Assembly: GCA_019787685.1 (NCBI GenBank)
Contig: JAHNUO010000002.1
Span: 2,418,001 to 2,482,000 of the forward strand
Source of the DNA: Chiua virens
Taxonomy: Eukaryota > Basidiomycota > Agaricomycetes > Boletales > Boletaceae
Direction: 5' to 3'
DNA: 64,000 nucleotides
Below the pieces are notes generated by a model. The model worked only from the letters and a program-made list of their open reading frames with translations, had not been told where the DNA came from and made no database searches. Shown piece after piece: positions 34,397-45,747 of this stretch. The stretch's first letter is position 1; each line of letters begins with the position of its first letter. Made by a program: the position numbers and the translations under genes.

Positions 34397-35299
34397 ATGT
34401 CTACCAAGGCAGTTGAACTTCGTCTCGGAAAACCCACCGCCTTCAACGGCTCCTACGACCGTGCCATACCCTGGCTCAACGACGTCGCCACCTACCTCTT
34501 CGTTAACGAAGATGTCTACAACACTGAAAACAAACGAGTGGCTTTCGCCCTCTCCTTCATGACCGAAGGATCTGCTCTGACTTGGGCCGACACGTTCCGC
34601 GCCAAGTCCATCGCCGCTAGATCTTTTGGGACCTGGACCGACTGGCAGACGGAGTTCCGAAAGGACTTCGAACACCACGACACCAAGGGCGACGCCATCG
34701 CCTGGTTATCCACCACCCGCTCCACCAAGAATGAGAATGTCCCCTCGTATATTTCCTCCTTCCGCAACAAAGTCGTTACCGCTGGACTCGCCGGCTCCGA
34801 CTCTGTCCTTATCAACTTCTTCGCCGCCGGGCTCCCACCCTCACTCATGAGGCGCATCCAAGGGATGGATACGGTCCCTACCACGATCGACAAGTGGTAT
34901 ACCCAAGCCATCCACTTCAAAACCCAATGGGAACGCGCCGACGAGATCGCTCGCCGAAACAAGAAGCCCGCCGCTGCCGTGGTTTACCACGAACACCCAC
35001 CTCGCAGGAAGGAGCGAGATCCCGACGCAATGGACGTAGACGCCATCTATGTTCCAAAGCTTACCGAGGCAGAGCGAAAGCGATGCTTCGAACAAAAACA
35101 CTGTTTCCGCTGTCGCAAACCCGGACATCAAACGTCCGCCTGCACGGCATTCTCGACCAAAAACCCTCCGTCGTCCTCCAAGAAAGTTCGAAAGACTGCC
35201 CCGAAACCAGAACCTATCCCCGCTCTAGTAGAAATCGAGGAGGATGACGAGGACGCCATGAGCGTCAACAAGGTGACCACTCCGGTCACGGGTTTTTAA
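34397..35299 (+). CDS. gag: Gag polyprotein of chromovirus
   Basis: Structural protein that packages the element RNA. The first ATG in the frame is at 34,397 (MSTKAVELRLGKPTAFNGSY), but the frame is open from 34,085 with a Pro/acidic segment, so a longer form from an upstream non-AUG start or splicing is possible. A retrotransposon gag domain is evident: AFALSFMTEGSALTWADTF, WTDWQTEFRKDFEHHDTKGD, SYISSFRNKVVTAGL. The C terminus holds a CCHC zinc knuckle, CFRCRKPGHQTSAC. The stop TAA at 35,297 comes directly after a GGGTTTT heptamer, with pol in the -1 frame. No internal stops. Confidence 0.9.
   Translation: MSTKAVELRLGKPTAFNGSYDRAIPWLNDVATYLFVNEDVYNTENKRVAFALSFMTEGSALTWADTFRAKSIAARSFGTWTDWQTEFRKDFEHHDTKGDAIAWLSTTRSTKNENVPSYISSFRNKVVTAGLAGSDSVLINFFAAGLPPSLMRRIQGMDTVPTTIDKWYTQAIHFKTQWERADEIARRNKKPAAAVVYHEHPPRRKERDPDAMDVDAIYVPKLTEAERKRCFEQKHCFRCRKPGHQTSACTAFSTKNPPSSSKKVRKTAPKPEPIPALVEIEEDDEDAMSVNKVTTPVTGF
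35290..35296 (+). promoter_or_regulatory. Putative -1 ribosomal frameshift site
   Basis: In the gag frame the text reads G GGT TTT followed at once by TAA. This is the canonical X XXY YYZ heptamer. A slip of -1 would read GGG TTT TTA AGG and enter the pol frame, which is open from there through to 40,035. No downstream pseudoknot was modelled. Confidence 0.65.
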
Positions 35300-38200
35300 G
35301 GAGGAAGACCGATTCGACGCCGGTATCTTCCCATTCTCGTACCCATGTACTTGTAGCTGAGCTTTCGTCCCAATCTATGCAAATCCCTGTTAAATTGAAC
35401 GTTACGGCTACTTCACAAGACGTCGACACCCGCGCCCTCATTGACTCTGGGGCCGGGATCAATTGCATTGACTGGAACTTCGTCCAGAAACACAAGTTCC
35501 CGAAGGAACGCCTTCCGAAACCAATCCCGGTTAGGAACGTAGATTCCACCATGAACAAGAACGGTGACATCAAATTCACCACCACCCTCCGGATCACTCT
35601 TGGCGGAGTGCTCCAGCGCATCAAGTTCCACGTCATCCACTGTGGTTCTGAAAACGTCATCCTCGGTCTCCCTTGGCTTAATGCAACCAATCCGACCATC
35701 GATTGGGTAGCAAAAACCATCACTGTCTCCGCTCCTGAACCCGACCTACCCCCCATCACCACAGACGAACCCAAACACTCCGCCAGACTCGCTCACCCAC
35801 CACCCATCCGTCCCGTTCGCCACCTCGATGTTGATCCCATCTGGGACGGCAAACTCTACGACTACCTCGGCACCGAAACTGGGCATCGTTTCACGACCCA
35901 ATCCGTGCAACACTCTGTCAACCGCATAATGCGTGCTGGACAACGCTTCGTTCGGACCACTCAACCCGAGAAGCTCACCAACGCTACCGCCCTTGCGGCC
36001 GCAGCGAAGAAACCCAAAGTCACCCTTCCTTCGGAATATTCGGAATTCGAATCCGTGTTCGCAAAGGAACCCTTCAATCAGATGCCTCCCTCGAGGTCCT
36101 GTGACCACGAAATCCATCTGAAAGACACCTTCGTACCCAAGGTCGGAAAGGTCTACCCCTTGTCCCCAGACGAGTGCAAGACCACCGACGACTTCATCGA
36201 CGAACACCTTGCCAATGGCAAGATCCGCCCTTCCAACTCCCCTCAAGTGTCCCCCTTCTTCTTCGTCAAAAAGAAGGATGGCAAACTCCGTCCTTGTCAA
36301 GATTATCGCTACGTCAACAAACACACTGTTCGCGACGCCTACCCCCTTCCCCTTATCTCCGACCTCGTCGACAAACTAAAGGACGCCAAACTGTTCACTA
36401 AGTTCGACGTCCGATGGGGTTACAACAATGTTCGTATCAAGGACGGACACCAATGGAAAGCCGCCTTCATCACTCACCGCGGCCTCTTCGAACCTACGGT
36501 CATGTTCTTCGGACTGACCAACTCTCCCACGACATTCCAGCATTTCATGAACGACTCTTTCCGCGATATGATCGCCGAAGGATGGCTCGTCATTTACATG
36601 GATGACCTCCTTATCTTCTCCGAAGACGAGGCAACTCACACGGAACGCACCAAACGCGTTCTCGCTCGCATGAAGGAACTTGACCTTCACTTGAAACTAG
36701 AAAAATGCCACTTCGCCACCACCGAAGTAGAATACCTTGGTATGATTGCCCGACCGGGTGAACTTGCCATGGACCCCGTCAAGGTCGCCGGTATTGCCGA
36801 CTGGCCAACCCCCACTAAGCTCAAGGACGTCCGATCCTTCATGGGCTTCGCCAACTTCTACCGTCGGTTTATCCCCGACTACTCGACCATCGCTCGCCCC
36901 CTCGTCGATCTCACCAAGAAAGACGCCCCATGGACTTGGGGACCCGCCCAGGTCGACGCCTTCGACCGCCTCAAAAAGGCTTTCACCACGGATCCGGTCC
37001 TCTGGTTTCCCGACTCCGCTCGACCCTTCGCCATCGCCACGGACGCATCTAAATACGCGACTGGCGGTGTACTCCTCCAGACCGACGCAAACGGGGACTG
37101 GAAACCTTGCTCCTACCTTTCTCAGTCGTTCAACGCAGCAGAAAGGAACTACGACATCTACGACCGGGAACTCCTTGCGGTCATCCGGTCGCTCAAAGCT
37201 TGGCGCCACCACCTTCGGGGAAGCGCACACCCTGTCACGGTCTTCTCTGACCACAAGAACCTGACGTACTTCCGTCAGCCACAAAACCTGAACCGCCGAC
37301 AAGCTCGTTGGCTCCTTGACCTTGCCGACTTCGACTTGACCTTTTCCCACGTACCCAGGAAACTCCTCGACGGGCCGGATGCACTCTCACGCCGACCTGA
37401 CCACATTTCCTCCGACTCCGACAACGAAAACGTCACACTCCTCCCGGACGACGTGTTCGTAAACCTCGTAACCTTGGACTTGCAGTCTTTGATTGCCAAG
37501 TCGTCCGCCAGTGATCCGCTGGTCTTGGACACCCTCAACGCCCTCGACGGTGGTCTCCCGTCTTCTTTCCGTGCCCGCCTCTCCGACTGGAAATATGACG
37601 CCGGCGTCCTGACATACCAGGGTCGCGTCTATGTTCCCCCTAACCTCGAACTCCGGCAGCAAATTGTTGCCCGACACCATGACTCCCACTCCGCCGGACA
37701 CCCCGGCTACTTGAAAACTCGCCAACTCGTCGCCGCCGAATTCTGGTGGCCGGGTCTTGCATCCTTCGTCCGCTCCTATGTCTCCGGTTGCGCTGCTTGC
37801 CAGCAACACAAGGTCAACACCCACCCGACCACCCCTCCTCTGTCCCCAATTCCCTCCGCGTGCTCCTGCCCCTTCCAGAATGTGTCCGTGGATCTTATCA
37901 CGGATCTACCCACATCGGCGGAGGGCTACGATTCTCTCATGGTCGTGGTCGACCACGGCCTTACGAAGGGGGTAATTCTTTGCCCCACAGTGAAAACCGC
38001 CGACTCCGCAGGTATTGCCTGCCTCTTTTTCCACAAAGTGTACACCCGATTCGGCCTCTACGACAAGATCATATCCGACCGTGGCCCGCAGTTTGCTTCT
38101 GCTTTTGCAAAAGAACTCTCCCTGCTTATTGGATACCGCCTTTCCCTGTCCACCGCGTACCATCCCCAATCCGATGGTGAGACAGAACGAGTCAACCAAG

Positions 38201-40035
38201 AAGTAGAAACCTATCTCCGCATGTATTGCCAAAACAACCCGGAGAAATGGGCCGATCTACTCCCTATGGCTGAATTCGCGCACAACCACCGTCCTCACTC
38301 CGTCACCGGCAAGTCGCCGTTCTTCTTAATGATGGGATATGAACCCCGTCCCCTACCCACGATCATCGCCGACACCAACCTTCCCGCCGTCAAGGAACGC
38401 CTTGATGTCCTGTCTGCAGCCCGAGACGAAGCCCTCGCAGCACACGAACTCGCCCGCCAGGCCATGAAGGCCCGATCCTTCCGCAAATTCAAACCATTTG
38501 CTAAAGGAGACCAAGTTTGGCTCGAAGCCCGCAACCTGAAACGGGAACTCATCTCCCCGAAACTCACATCTCGCCGAGAAGGACCCTTCTCTATCACGGA
38601 GGTCCTCTCTCCGCTCACCTACCGACTCCGCCTCCCTAAGACCTGGAAGATCCATCCGGTCTTCCATGCTTCGCTGTTATCGCCCTATCGCGAAACAGAA
38701 ACCTACGGCGCAAACTTCCCGAAACCACCACCTGACCTTATCGCTGGAGAAGAGGAATACGAAATCGAGCGGATCTTACGCCACACGCGGAACCCGCTTA
38801 ACCGCAAGTTCCTGATCCGATGGAAGGGATACTCCGCCGCCGATGACTCATGGGAACCCGAGTCCAACTTAGGGAACGCCAAGGAAACGGTCAACGCTTA
38901 TAAGCGGACCCATCCCAAAGATTTCCCCTCCATCAGCGGCCCCCCTTCCACTCCACCACCACGACCACCTCGCTCCCCTCTTCGACCACCTCCACCAGTC
39001 TCCATCAAAGCGATAATGACCTACCGCTCCTGCTCAACCCCCGACTTCGAGAACGAAATCATCCACTCGGTCCCCATCTTCACTCCCACCGCGTCCATTC
39101 CTCACCTACCTCTTCCCCCGCCGGCGACCCCCGCCTCCAATGCAACCACCCTCTCCTCCGAATCCTCCCTCACAGAGTCCACCCGACCCCCTTCTCCTGC
39201 TGTTTCAGCAGTTGCCTCCGCAGGATGGGGAGCTCCTTCTCAATGGCCTGTTTCTTCTGAGCGCCCTAGTCGCGTTCGTTCTCCTCTCCAGGCAGTAGAC
39301 CTGCCATACCATTCCCACACTATCCGTTCTTCTTCCTCGACCCCCGAGTACTTTCGCCGCATGCGCGAACTCATCCTAGACCCAGCGATGGCATTCCCCA
39401 TCGAACATCACCTCGACTTGAACTCCCCGCTCAACGCTCTCTATCTGGCGTACTTGCAATGCGAGCGCCTTACCTTCGTCCAATCCGACCTCCTCGGTCG
39501 CGATCGTCACTCCCACCTCCTCTCCGCGGTCACCGGCCAAATCCACGACCGAATCCGCGCCTACATTGAGCATACCCTCCACCAGATGCAGATGGGCGAA
39601 TTTCTAGAAGACCTCCACCGCTACCAAGCGGATCTCGCCCGCCACATGGCGCCTTCCCCTCGCACCCCATCTACCCCGTCCGCATCCTCCGCTCCCTTCA
39701 CTGAAGAGGAGATGCTCGCCTGTAACCGTGCCGAAGCCGAACTGATGTTTCGGACCGGTCAGGTATCCCTCCCCGACGATCACCCCCGCTTCCACGAAGC
39801 CTGCTTCGAATGCAGGAAACTTGGCCACGTCCGGGTTGAATGCCCCATGTACCAGTGCCCCATTTGTCTTACCTGGGCCCCCGGACATATTCAATCCCGC
39901 TGCCCTGGACGACCTCCTCGGGTATGCACCCGCATCCCCCTTGCCAACCGGCTTACTCCCGTGGCCGCCAGAAACACCTGGACCAGACGCTCGCCTCGCC
40001 CCGCTGTAGGAGTTAGATACTCCCTACGGTTGTAG
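35296..40035 (+). pseudogene. pol: Chromovirus pol polyprotein, interrupted near its 3' end
   Basis: The frame opens at the frameshift site; the first ATG is 35,377. Domains in order (residues counted from that ATG): aspartic protease LIDSGAGINCIDW (about 21-33); reverse transcriptase with KKDGKLRPCQDYR (about 299) and YMDD (407-410); RNase H around IATDASKYATGGVLLQ (about 550); integrase zinc finger HHDSHSAGHPG...CAACQQHK (about 766-810); integrase core with SDRGPQFAS and HPQSDGETERVNQ; chromodomain EEEYEIERILRH to KFLIRWKGYSAADDSWEPE (about 1126-1165). Unusually, some 370 further residues follow, including a second knuckle CFECRKLGHVRVEC and CPICLTWAPGHIQSRCPG. A nested LTR insertion at 40,005 truncates the frame at 40,035. 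The rest of pol lies at 45,752-45,974 in the matching phase, ending in TAG. Confidence 0.93.
40001..40004 (+). repeat. Target-site duplication CCGC of nested element, left copy
   Basis: CCGC precedes the nested 5' LTR and recurs at 45,748-45,751 after its 3' LTR. Removing the element plus one copy restores the pol reading frame. A four-base duplication fits; a five-base one does not. Confidence 0.8.
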
Positions 40036-40711
40036 GATACATTTTCCTCGCTCTTCATCATGTCATATCATCTCCCGTCTCATCCGCCATCGACTTCGTG
40101 CCAGCCCGGTTTCATTCCTAGCGTTTACAGATCATCCAAGTTCAATCCGAGTCCAATCCGAGTCAACGCGATCCAATCCGGTGCTTTCATACGTATTCCG
40201 CTTCATCCGATTTGACTTGTTCTACTCGATTTGGCCTTATTAAGGTCATTACTATCCTAACACCTTCCCTTTCTTTGTCATCTACAAGGTTTGACACCCC
40301 TTCTTTCCATACTCACCCTACGTCAATCCTGTACACTTACTTAGGGTCGGATTACCTTTAACAGTCCTGGGATATGCCCAGGACTATAAAACCCTGTTTC
40401 TAACACAAAAATATTGTCTTTCTGCGTTCAGGAGATCTCCTGTTTACTCTCCCGTGCGTGAGTGAGCTGGATAGCTTCTCTTTTACCTCGTCCTATCGTT
40501 CCTCGACGTCTCATCTACTCGAATCAATACCCTCATCGCTTCGCCCCCACCCGGATACTCTTATATCGACCGCTTTTCATTCCGGATTGTCCAGCAGCTT
40601 CTAGGACTCTTAGACAAACCTGAATCCATCATCCCTTCAAACATAACCCCCCTTGGGACGAACTTATCGCCCCACCTTTCTTCTCATTCAACCTTATACT
40701 TCTTTTCTACA
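40005..40711 (+). repeat. 5' LTR of nested element
   Basis: 707 bp, TG...CA ends. TATAAAA at 40,386-40,392 is the probable promoter box, within the palindrome-like CCTGGGATATGCCCAGG...CTATAAAACC. Differs from the right LTR at GCTTTCATACG (G in the other) and GACCGCTT (A in the other). Confidence 0.93.
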
Positions 40712-40713
40712 AC

Positions 40714-40731
40714 TGGAGCCCACCGCGAGGG
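40714..40731 (+). promoter_or_regulatory. Primer-binding site of nested element
   Basis: TGGAGCCCACCGCGAGG starts two bases after the 5' LTR end. TGG pairs with the CCA end of a tRNA; which tRNA cannot be stated without a search. Confidence 0.6.
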
Positions 40732-41024
40732 GTGGTTTCAGAAGGGTCGGATTCGGACGTCTTTGCTCTCCTACTGCTTTTCCTTCATTTTGCTGTGCAC
40801 CTCGCCTACACCCGTCCCAGACTTGTGCCTTGTCCGGTTTCACAAACCTTACATTTTTTTTTTTCGGATCCGGTTACGATACCTTCTGACTTTTAGTCCC
40901 CGTTCACCCTGCTCGCACCCCTGTACCGTTACTAACCCTTCCGCAGTGTCTCACGATACATCCGCCCTTAGCTACGAAGGTCACGAGCGCATCAGACAAT
41001 CAACTGACACCATTTCCGTCCATC

Positions 41025-42806
41025 ATGATCGCGGCTAGCATAATCCGGATGCCGTATCGAGGCACCCTGGATGCACCAACCTTCAGCGGAAAAGCTTCCC
41101 ATCTCCAACCATATCTAGACGACGACGACTTTCTTTGCACATGCGTCGGACTGCCCCAATCGAAGAAAGTACGGTATGCATTGCATTACGTCGATCCCAG
41201 TATACGCGACCTTTGGGAGACCCTACCTGAAGCGGTTGCCGATCCACCGGATTGGCAGGCGTTCGTTATAGCCGTCAAGACACTCTACCCGGAACTCAAT
41301 AACCGGTACCGTTTCGAGGATCTCCAAAATCTCGTCAATCACTATCGATCCAAGTCAATGCGCTCCCTTGACGAGCTGGGGAAGTATATTCGGGAATTTA
41401 CAAAAGTAGCATCATTCCTTCTCACCCGACAACGAATAGCAACTCTTGACCGAGACTTTCTTTTTCTTAGTGGTTTCCCAGTCGATTTACAGTACGAGAT
41501 TCGTCGACGGTTAGCGATCCTGCGACCGGATATCCACCCGGATGCCTCGTATGCGCTCGATGACGTTCGTGACGCAGCCGAGTTTCTTTTATCAGGATCA
41601 CATTCTTATTTTACACCTACACCTTCGCTTTGCCTTCGATCACCTTCACTTTCGCTACCTGACACTTACAATCCGCTTCCGTACAACCGACCCATCTCTT
41701 CATCCGTTTTTATTTCACCATCAATCCAAGGACCGCCTACTAACTCGTATAGTGTTGCGGTTATCGCACCGGATACGGACATCAACCCGTGTGTTGCTCT
41801 GTCATCGCGACCGTCGGTTACGGAACGACCGACGGATTTTATTATCGATTCGACCGTGTTAACTGAACCGGTCTCACCACTCTCAACCCCGATTGCACCT
41901 CGTGCAACCGTCATCACGACACCTCTCAGCATCACGGACGCACGGTCAGCCTGTCCTTGCGACCTGCTTGACATCGAACCGGACACTCTGTCATATTCGG
42001 TAACAACTCGGCTGGTAATACACGACACAGCACCACGTCCAATCGAAACCGGTCGTGATTCGGACGATCCAAATGACGGACCGGTAGAACCTATAATCAG
42101 CCCCGCCATGTCCCAGCTACGAAATACCCCCGTTGTCGTGTCCGCACTCGGTCTCGCATCCGATCCGGCCTCTCGTCCCATTCCCCCAAAATCACTCTCA
42201 AATGCTCCCTATCGACCCATCCCCCATTCGCGCCGATCATTTTCCCTTTTCCTACTACAGCTGCTCCATCCGCGGACTGCTATTGTACCGAGTCAGGCGT
42301 TACCGGCCGGTAATATCGTTTCGATCCGCAGCATACACGAGCCCCCTCGGCTGTACCCTGACCGTTTCAGGCATTCATTTTTATCTATTTTCGTTTCATA
42401 CCCGCGCAAGACTAACATTTTAGGACGAACGAGTGTCAGCCGGTTTGTAAAGGATCGTCATGATCCGCCGGCTGAGACAGTCCCAACCGGTCGTATCCGG
42501 ATCGCTGCCGTTTGCATACTCCCAAGGCCCACGAAACATCTGAACGTTCGTGCGGGCACCTTTCAACTACTCATTCTACCTACACACAAGTCCTTACCCC
42601 ATTTTAATCCGCCTCCTTCTTGCATTCGTTCATCCGCGTTCCTGTCGTTTACTATTCAAGTTCCCCTCGTTCACATCCGGTCTTCCGTTACGGCCGCTTT
42701 GCCTTCGTCCTCATCATCCGCCTGGGTAGCCGGTTTCACCGCGGAGCCTTCAAAATTAATCCGCCTATTCCCCATCTGTCACTGCTTAATCCGCGAGTAC
42801 ATATAA
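41025..42806 (+). CDS. Gag-like protein of nested element
   Basis: 593 codons open from ATG 41,025; the ATG at 41,049 (MPYRGTLDAPTFSGK) is an equally good start. The first 200 residues look like a capsid-type gag: PYLDDDDFLCTCVGLPQSKK, YALHYVDPSIRDLWETLP, WQAFVIAVKTLYPELNNRYR, LDELGKYIREFTKVASFLL, FLFLSGFPVDLQYEIRRRLA. The rest is Ser/Pro/Thr-rich and lacks a zinc knuckle, protease or polymerase motif. It resembles gag proteins of fungal non-autonomous LTR elements. The distal part beyond about 42,240 may be non-coding sequence that happens to be open, since a parallel frame overlaps at 42,620-43,072. Confidence 0.65.
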   Translation: MIAASIIRMPYRGTLDAPTFSGKASHLQPYLDDDDFLCTCVGLPQSKKVRYALHYVDPSIRDLWETLPEAVADPPDWQAFVIAVKTLYPELNNRYRFEDLQNLVNHYRSKSMRSLDELGKYIREFTKVASFLLTRQRIATLDRDFLFLSGFPVDLQYEIRRRLAILRPDIHPDASYALDDVRDAAEFLLSGSHSYFTPTPSLCLRSPSLSLPDTYNPLPYNRPISSSVFISPSIQGPPTNSYSVAVIAPDTDINPCVALSSRPSVTERPTDFIIDSTVLTEPVSPLSTPIAPRATVITTPLSITDARSACPCDLLDIEPDTLSYSVTTRLVIHDTAPRPIETGRDSDDPNDGPVEPIISPAMSQLRNTPVVVSALGLASDPASRPIPPKSLSNAPYRPIPHSRRSFSLFLLQLLHPRTAIVPSQALPAGNIVSIRSIHEPPRLYPDRFRHSFLSIFVSYPRKTNILGRTSVSRFVKDRHDPPAETVPTGRIRIAAVCILPRPTKHLNVRAGTFQLLILPTHKSLPHFNPPPSCIRSSAFLSFTIQVPLVHIRSSVTAALPSSSSSAWVAGFTAEPSKLIRLFPICHCLIREYI

Positions 42807-43600
42807 CGCAGCCCTTGCGTACTTTCGATGCCCGGGAGGTCATCATTTCAAGTTCCCCTCGGTGTGAGCTTGGTTGGTACCTAATGCCAAGCTCAGTTTT
42901 TCACGTTTTTAGTCGCATAACACGCACTTTCGATGCCATCCGCTCGTATATGGATCCGTTTCTGCGCATTACTAACCGGTTCATTGATTTTATAGTTCAA
43001 CCTGATGATCCGCCGTTGTTAGTCGACGTCGCGACTACTTGGCAATGGTCCAAGCATCGTCTCAAAGCATAAAACATAAAGTCAGCCATATGATACGTAT
43101 CCGTCTCTACCCCGGGATTCGACCGGCGCTCTCTATCTCACCCCGGGATTCGATCCGGTGCCTCTAAAACAACGAAAACCGCCGATAAACACACAGACAA
43201 TTTATACGATACACTCTTTCCTTCGATACAACAAGACAGAAAAATAAAACAACGAAACCATCCGTATACTGCCAGTTCCTTTGTCTTCGATCATAAACCG
43301 TTGTTATTTAGATATTCACTTTCGCTACTACTTCTTTTCTCTCATCTGAAACCGAATACTGTCATACGCAATCCGGCCGCTCGGCGAAGCGATTAGTGCA
43401 GGTATAGACTCGAAAGATGACCGAAGAAGACAAGCCGGATGGACAACCGCACCCCGTATTAATTATTCTCGTTTCTTTTCACTCACATTTCGTTTTATTG
43501 ATCACTTTCCATTCGTTGCTTAATTAGGGATCGCGACCGGATTGGACAGAGGACACGGATCGATTGCTATACTACGACACAGCGGGAACGACGACCCTAT
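42807..43600. other. Non-coding internal part of nested element
   Basis: About 800 bp without a gene. A short tandem duplication of ACCCCGGGATTCGA(C/T)CCGG-type sequence sits at about 43,110-43,165. It separates the plus-strand gag-like frame from the minus-strand gene, so the two transcription units converge here. Confidence 0.5.
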
Positions 43601-44887
43601 CTACAGAAGCCGTAGTACGGCCTTCACCTTCTCCAACTCAGCCTCCTTCGACGCGATTGCCGTCCCTTTATCCGCCAACTGCATCTCGAGCGTCTTGTAC
43701 TCGGTTTTGGAGGCGAGCAGCTCTGCCTCCATAGCGAGCACGGCCCGTTTGGCCGCGTCGACCTGAGAGCGCGTAGGTCCGTCTTGACCCGACGTCTTCT
43801 GCTTCTTCTTGAGGCCCGTATCCTCTTCCTCCTCGTTGTCCACGATGGATGCCTTAGCCTTAGGACGTGGCTTCGGCCTTGCCTTGCGCGTATCCGGAAC
43901 CGGATTGGACGGTTCCGCGAACAGTCAGCGCGGTGGTACGAATACCACCGGTTTTTGCGAAGCTAAACCGTGTATTAATACACGCGGATTGATGAGCAAC
44001 GTGTTATTGCTCACCTGGGACCCTCGTCGCTTCTACCTTCCCATCCGTCTTCGCCCTCTTGCCGCCACGTCCGCTTGAATATGTGCAGCTCTGGCGGTCC
44101 TTTCCGCAGCGTCTGCATACACGACTAGGAACCCCAAAGCAGGGGTACCCTGCGCCCTCGCACCGCTCGCACGGCACCTCGTGGTCGATGTTGCCTTCCT
44201 CCCGCAGCGAATCGGTATGGGTCGGCGGCATGCTCTTGGCCGTGCTGCTTTCGACGATGATCGGCTCGTCCTCGCCCTCCGACTCGTTCTCCATCACGAT
44301 AGGACGCTGTGTGTATAACCTCGTTAGCATCGCGCGTACCGGATATGTATCCGGACACGCACCTTCCGTTTCTCTCTCCCCTCTGGCGCTTTCCCCTTCT
44401 CCTCGCGCCTCCTTCGCGTCTTCTCGCCCCCTGCGTCCTCTCGTTCCTCACTCTCGTGCACTGCTGCCGTTGCCTTCGCCGCGTCATCAGCCGCCTTTCG
44501 TAGCTTCTTGGCCGCGTCCCACCGTTCCATCGCCTTCTGCGACTCTTGAATCGCGAGGGTGACCGCGTTGTCAACCCGAGCCTCGACGCCGGCGTCCCGA
44601 GCCTGTCGAAGGCAATCGCTGAGATGTTTCTGTAAAAACGAATAGTTCGCGGTTAGTACACGACGAGACGCGATCGGTTAACTACGTACCAGGATCTCAT
44701 CCCATTCCTCTCGCCACATCGTTTGCTCCTCGGCCAGGTCCTCCCTGTCGTCCGGGATCGTCTTCGCGAAGTCCCTGGCGCGTCCGTTCGCATGCTTCAG
44801 CTCCGTCTCGGCGAAGACGCGTGGTTCGTACGGATCGACCGCTTTCTGCGTGTCCACGTATTTGAGGATCGACTCGGCGTACGACAT
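43601..44887 (-). pseudogene. Intron-containing antisense gene with Cys cluster, probably captured
   Basis: Exons on the minus strand: 44887-44690 (MSYAESILKYVDTQKAVDPY...), 44629-44363, 44306-44015, then a 3' part ending at 43,601. The first three join in phase. They encode a helical Glu/Arg/Ala-rich region, then an acidic linker and a zinc-type cluster CERCEGAGYPCF..CRRCGKDRQSC, and finally a coiled-coil end (VLAMEAELLASKTEYKTLEM). The join between exon 3 and the last exon leads to an in-frame TGA (near 43,924) in the only obvious splice choice, so the gene may be broken, or my join is wrong. The cluster resembles Cys patterns I recall in proteins of agaricomycete retroelements. Function unknown. 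Introns removed on this strand are invisible to the element's own plus-strand RNA. Confidence 0.55.
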
Positions 44888-45040
44888 AGTGGAAGTGTAA
44901 AAGATAAAGAGAATAGAAGAGAAGTGTGGACGCGACGCGTTCAAGTAATGTCCGGTGGCGCATTGTTCAGTTTTCAAACCCAGCTCGCGCGTACATCACG
45001 TGACCGACTGAGGACAGTCGGCATCCAAGTTCCCCTCGGG

Positions 45041-45747
45041 TGTAGGAGTTAGATACTCCCTACGGTTGTAGGATACATTTTCCTCGCTCTTCATCATGTC
45101 ATATCATCTCCCGTCTCATCCGCCATCGACTTCGTGCCAGCCCGGTTTCATTCCTAGCGTTTACAGATCATCCAAGTTCAATCCGAGTCCAATCCGAGTC
45201 AACGCGATCCAATCCGGTGCTTTCGTACGTATTCCGCTTCATCCGATTTGACTTGTTCTACTCGATTTGGCCTTATTAAGGTCATTACTATCCTAACACC
45301 TTCCCTTTCTTTGTCATCTACAAGGTTTGACACCCCTTCTTTCCATACTCACCCTACGTCAATCCTGTACACTTACTTAGGGTCGGATTACCTTTAACAG
45401 TCCTGGGATATGCCCAGGACTATAAAACCCTGTTTCTAACACAAAAATATTGTCTTTCTGCGTTCAGGAGATCTCCTGTTTACTCTCCCGTGCGTGAGTG
45501 AGCTGGATAGCTTCTCTTTTACCTCGTCCTATCGTTCCTCGACGTCTCATCTACTCGAATCAATACCCTCATCGCTTCGCCCCCACCCGGATACTCTTAT
45601 ATCGACCACTTTTCATTCCGGATTGTCCAGCAGCTTCTAGGACTCTTAGACAAACCTGAATCCATCATCCCTTCAAACATAACCCCCCTTGGGACGAACT
45701 TATCGCCCCACCTTTCTTCTCATTCAACCTTATACTTCTTTTCTACA
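45041..45747 (+). repeat. 3' LTR of nested element
   Basis: 707 bp, matching the left LTR with two differences found by eye. TATAAAA at 45,421-45,427. No clear polypurine tract directly precedes it (GTTCCCCTCGGG). Confidence 0.93.

Larger units (their letters stand above)
40005..45747 (+). mobile_element. Nested non-autonomous LTR retrotransposon with antisense gene
   Basis: Two 707-bp LTRs (40,005-40,711 and 45,041-45,747), both beginning TGTAGGAG and ending TTCTACA, differ at two positions that I can find. A primer-binding site starting TGG follows the left LTR. The internal part has a gag-like frame on the plus strand but no protease, reverse transcriptase or integrase, so mobilisation must rely on another element. 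On the minus strand it holds a separate intron-containing gene (43,601-44,887). The fewer LTR differences than in its host element agree with its being the later insertion. Confidence 0.92.

Noticed and set aside
36697..37350. Long open frames on both strands opposite pol (for example 36,697-37,350 minus)
   Set aside because: They are shadows of the C-rich pol coding sequence, with no motifs.
43105..43165. GGGATTCGA repeats look like tRNA T-arms on either strand
   Set aside because: No anticodon arm, A box or acceptor pairing is found; it is a short tandem duplication inside the LTR element.
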